Shown here: positions 62,746 to 64,000 of the stretch, piece by piece
Layout: every line of letters begins with the position of its first letter
How positions within the stretch are numbered: position 1 is the first letter of the stretch
Assembly: GCF_000203815.1 (NCBI RefSeq)
Contig: NW_004457695.1
Coordinates: 2,230,054-2,294,053, forward strand
Direction of reading: 5' to 3'
DNA length: 64,000 bases
Origin: Cavenderia fasciculata
Lineage: Eukaryota > Evosea > Eumycetozoa > Acytosteliales > Cavenderiaceae
Notes under the pieces: generated by a model
Told to the model about the DNA's origin: nothing
What the model saw: the letters and a program-made list of their open reading frames with translations, nothing else
Databases searched by the model: none
Translations under genes and position numbers: made by a program

Positions 62746-64000
62746 TTATGGTTGTTGAGGGTCAACTGCCATACTACTACTGCTATTGCTGCTACTAGGA
62801 GGAGTTGTAGTGGTAGTACTGAAAACAGGTGATATCATTTTCTGAGTTAACGGTTGTTGTTGTTGTTGATATGATGGAATACCGATCAAAGTTGGAGTTG
62901 GTGTACTGGTCAGAGTTGGAGTTGATATTTTTTGTGAAGGTGAGATGATGGCAGCGGCGGCAACCGGTGAAATAACACCTCCAATGTTGCTGGTCAAAGA
63001 TGGTGTATTGGAACCAGTTGATGATGATGGTGTCTGTGGTGCTAATAATGGGGCTATTTGTTGTTGTAGTTGAGGTGACAATGATTTCAATATGGTTGCT
63101 CTTTCAACAAATGCTTGATTTTTTAAATTTTCAGCCTGGAAATAAATAGAATAATTAATTAGTTTTTCAATATATCAATAATAATTAATAGTATTTTTTA
63201 TCTTTCCTTACATTTAATCTTTCCTTTTCAATATTATCATTAATATCAGAATAATATTTAAGTTTTAATTCCAATTTTTTGGTTTGAGCATTGATCATTT
63301 TGTAAACCAGTGATTGGATTTCTCTTTCCTCTGCGATTTTGAGTTCTTTTGCCTTTGCAACTGCTACGCCCAATGCCTTTTCCGAAGCAACACTGATTTC
63401 CCTGCTATTAAAGAATTCTGGTGGAATCTGAGGTGGTGGAGACATGACTCCTTCAGCAGTTGAGGCAGTAGTAGTGGTGGTGGTTGTGGTGGTAGACGTC
63501 GTCGTCGTTCCATCATCCTCTGCTGAACTATTATCCTCTTTTTCTTTTTCCTTTTCTTTTTCTCTTTCCTTTTCTCTTTGTTTTTCTCTTTGTTTATCCT
63601 CTTTTTCTTTTTCCTTTTGTGCCTTTTTAGAGTCGAGTAGTGATTGCAATGCTTCCTTGGCAGCATAACTAGCCAACACGGAGCTGGCCATACTTGAAAG
63701 ATGAGATATTAAAGATATGATTGGATTACCAATAGTGGAGTAAATGTCTGGTTCATAGATTAGATCTACATCTGTTGTTTTCTGTTTATGTTGTTTTGGT
63801 AATGGTGTAGATGATGTAGTAGTTGATTTGCTAGTAGTTGATCCATTTTCAATTTCCTCATCCTCTACTATCTTTTCTTCTTCTCCATCTCCATTGACTT
63901 TTTCCTTTTCATCTTGTTGTTTCTTTTCATCTTGATTATAGAATGGATTAAAAGTAACATTGAATTGATCGACCATATTATTTAGGTTACAAAAGTTTTC
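62746..64000 (-). CDS. SWI3/SMARCC subunit, 3' part (5' end outside window)
   Basis: Two exons visible: 63212 to beyond 64000, and 62746-63135. The frame stays open through the right edge, so the Met at 63976 is probably internal. Recognisable SMARCC/SWI3 segments: IGNPIISLISHLSSMASSVL and ASYAAKEALQSLL, a Lys/Glu repeat linker, then ASEKALGVAVAKAKELKIAE with the leucine-zipper-like KKLELKLKYYSDINDNIEKE. The C-terminus is Pro/Ser/Thr/Gln-rich. The SWIRM and SANT domains would lie off the window. The protein is a core scaffold of SWI/SNF chromatin-remodelling complexes. Confidence 0.88.

Overview
The window looks like nuclear DNA of a dictyostelid social amoeba. Intergenic DNA and introns are very AT-rich and full of A/T runs. 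Introns are short (about 60-185 bases) with GTAAGT or GTATGT donors. Proteins carry long runs of Asn, Gln, Ser, Thr or Glu. One gene is a close match to myosin K, a tail-less class I myosin known from Dictyostelium, and two are comC-type IPT/EGF membrane proteins. Some genes (Epl1, myoK) are clearly GC-richer than is usual for D. discoideum, which hints at a non-discoideum genus such as Heterostelium or Cavenderia. That placement is inference.

Layout. 1-3.7 kb: poorly coding DNA with one unidentified reading frame, one broken one and one possible micro-protein gene. 3.7-9.3 kb: a CaMK-type kinase, convergent with a USP4/15-type deubiquitinase. 10.2-16.3 kb: a TPR-like membrane protein, then an LRR/IPT/EGF type I membrane protein; a decayed copy of the 3' end of the TPR-like gene follows. 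17-23 kb: a phospholipase D with His/Met-rich N-terminus, EF-hands and PH domain, convergent with calnexin. 23.3-27.9 kb: a second comC-type membrane protein. 28.3-35.6 kb: a decayed F-box-like fragment, the GPI-anchor enzyme PIG-O and the intact F-box-like gene. 36-40.6 kb: a DA2/GW2/SIP5 RING protein and a HutD/Ves-family protein. 41.6-47.1 kb: a TFIIIC WD40 subunit and an ankyrin-TKL kinase. 47.2-51.6 kb: a multipass membrane protein, LAMTOR2, the WD40 protein Asa1/GNB1L and an atypical Arf-like GTPase. 51.7-58 kb: myosin K and Enhancer of Polycomb (Epl1). 59.5-64 kb: a coiled-coil protein, an alpha/beta hydrolase, and the 3' part of SWI3/SMARCC running off the right edge.

The genes are mostly housekeeping and do not form one operon-like system. 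Loose themes are chromatin and transcription (Epl1, SWI3, TFIIIC), TOR and PIKK biology (LAMTOR2, Asa1), ubiquitin (USP, DA2) and ER/surface biogenesis (calnexin, PIG-O, comC-type proteins). I saw no CRISPR array, no convincing tRNA or rRNA gene and no recognisable retroelement. The most interesting signals are the PLD with a CTR1-like His/Met N-terminus, the Arf-like protein with SSL in place of GGQ, two gene relics each lying across one gene from its intact source, and an inverted-repeat bZIP-like site upstream of calnexin. Exon joins below were chosen by hand from splice consensus, reading phase and family similarity. Except in PIG-O, the phases of each complete spliced gene sum to an open frame.
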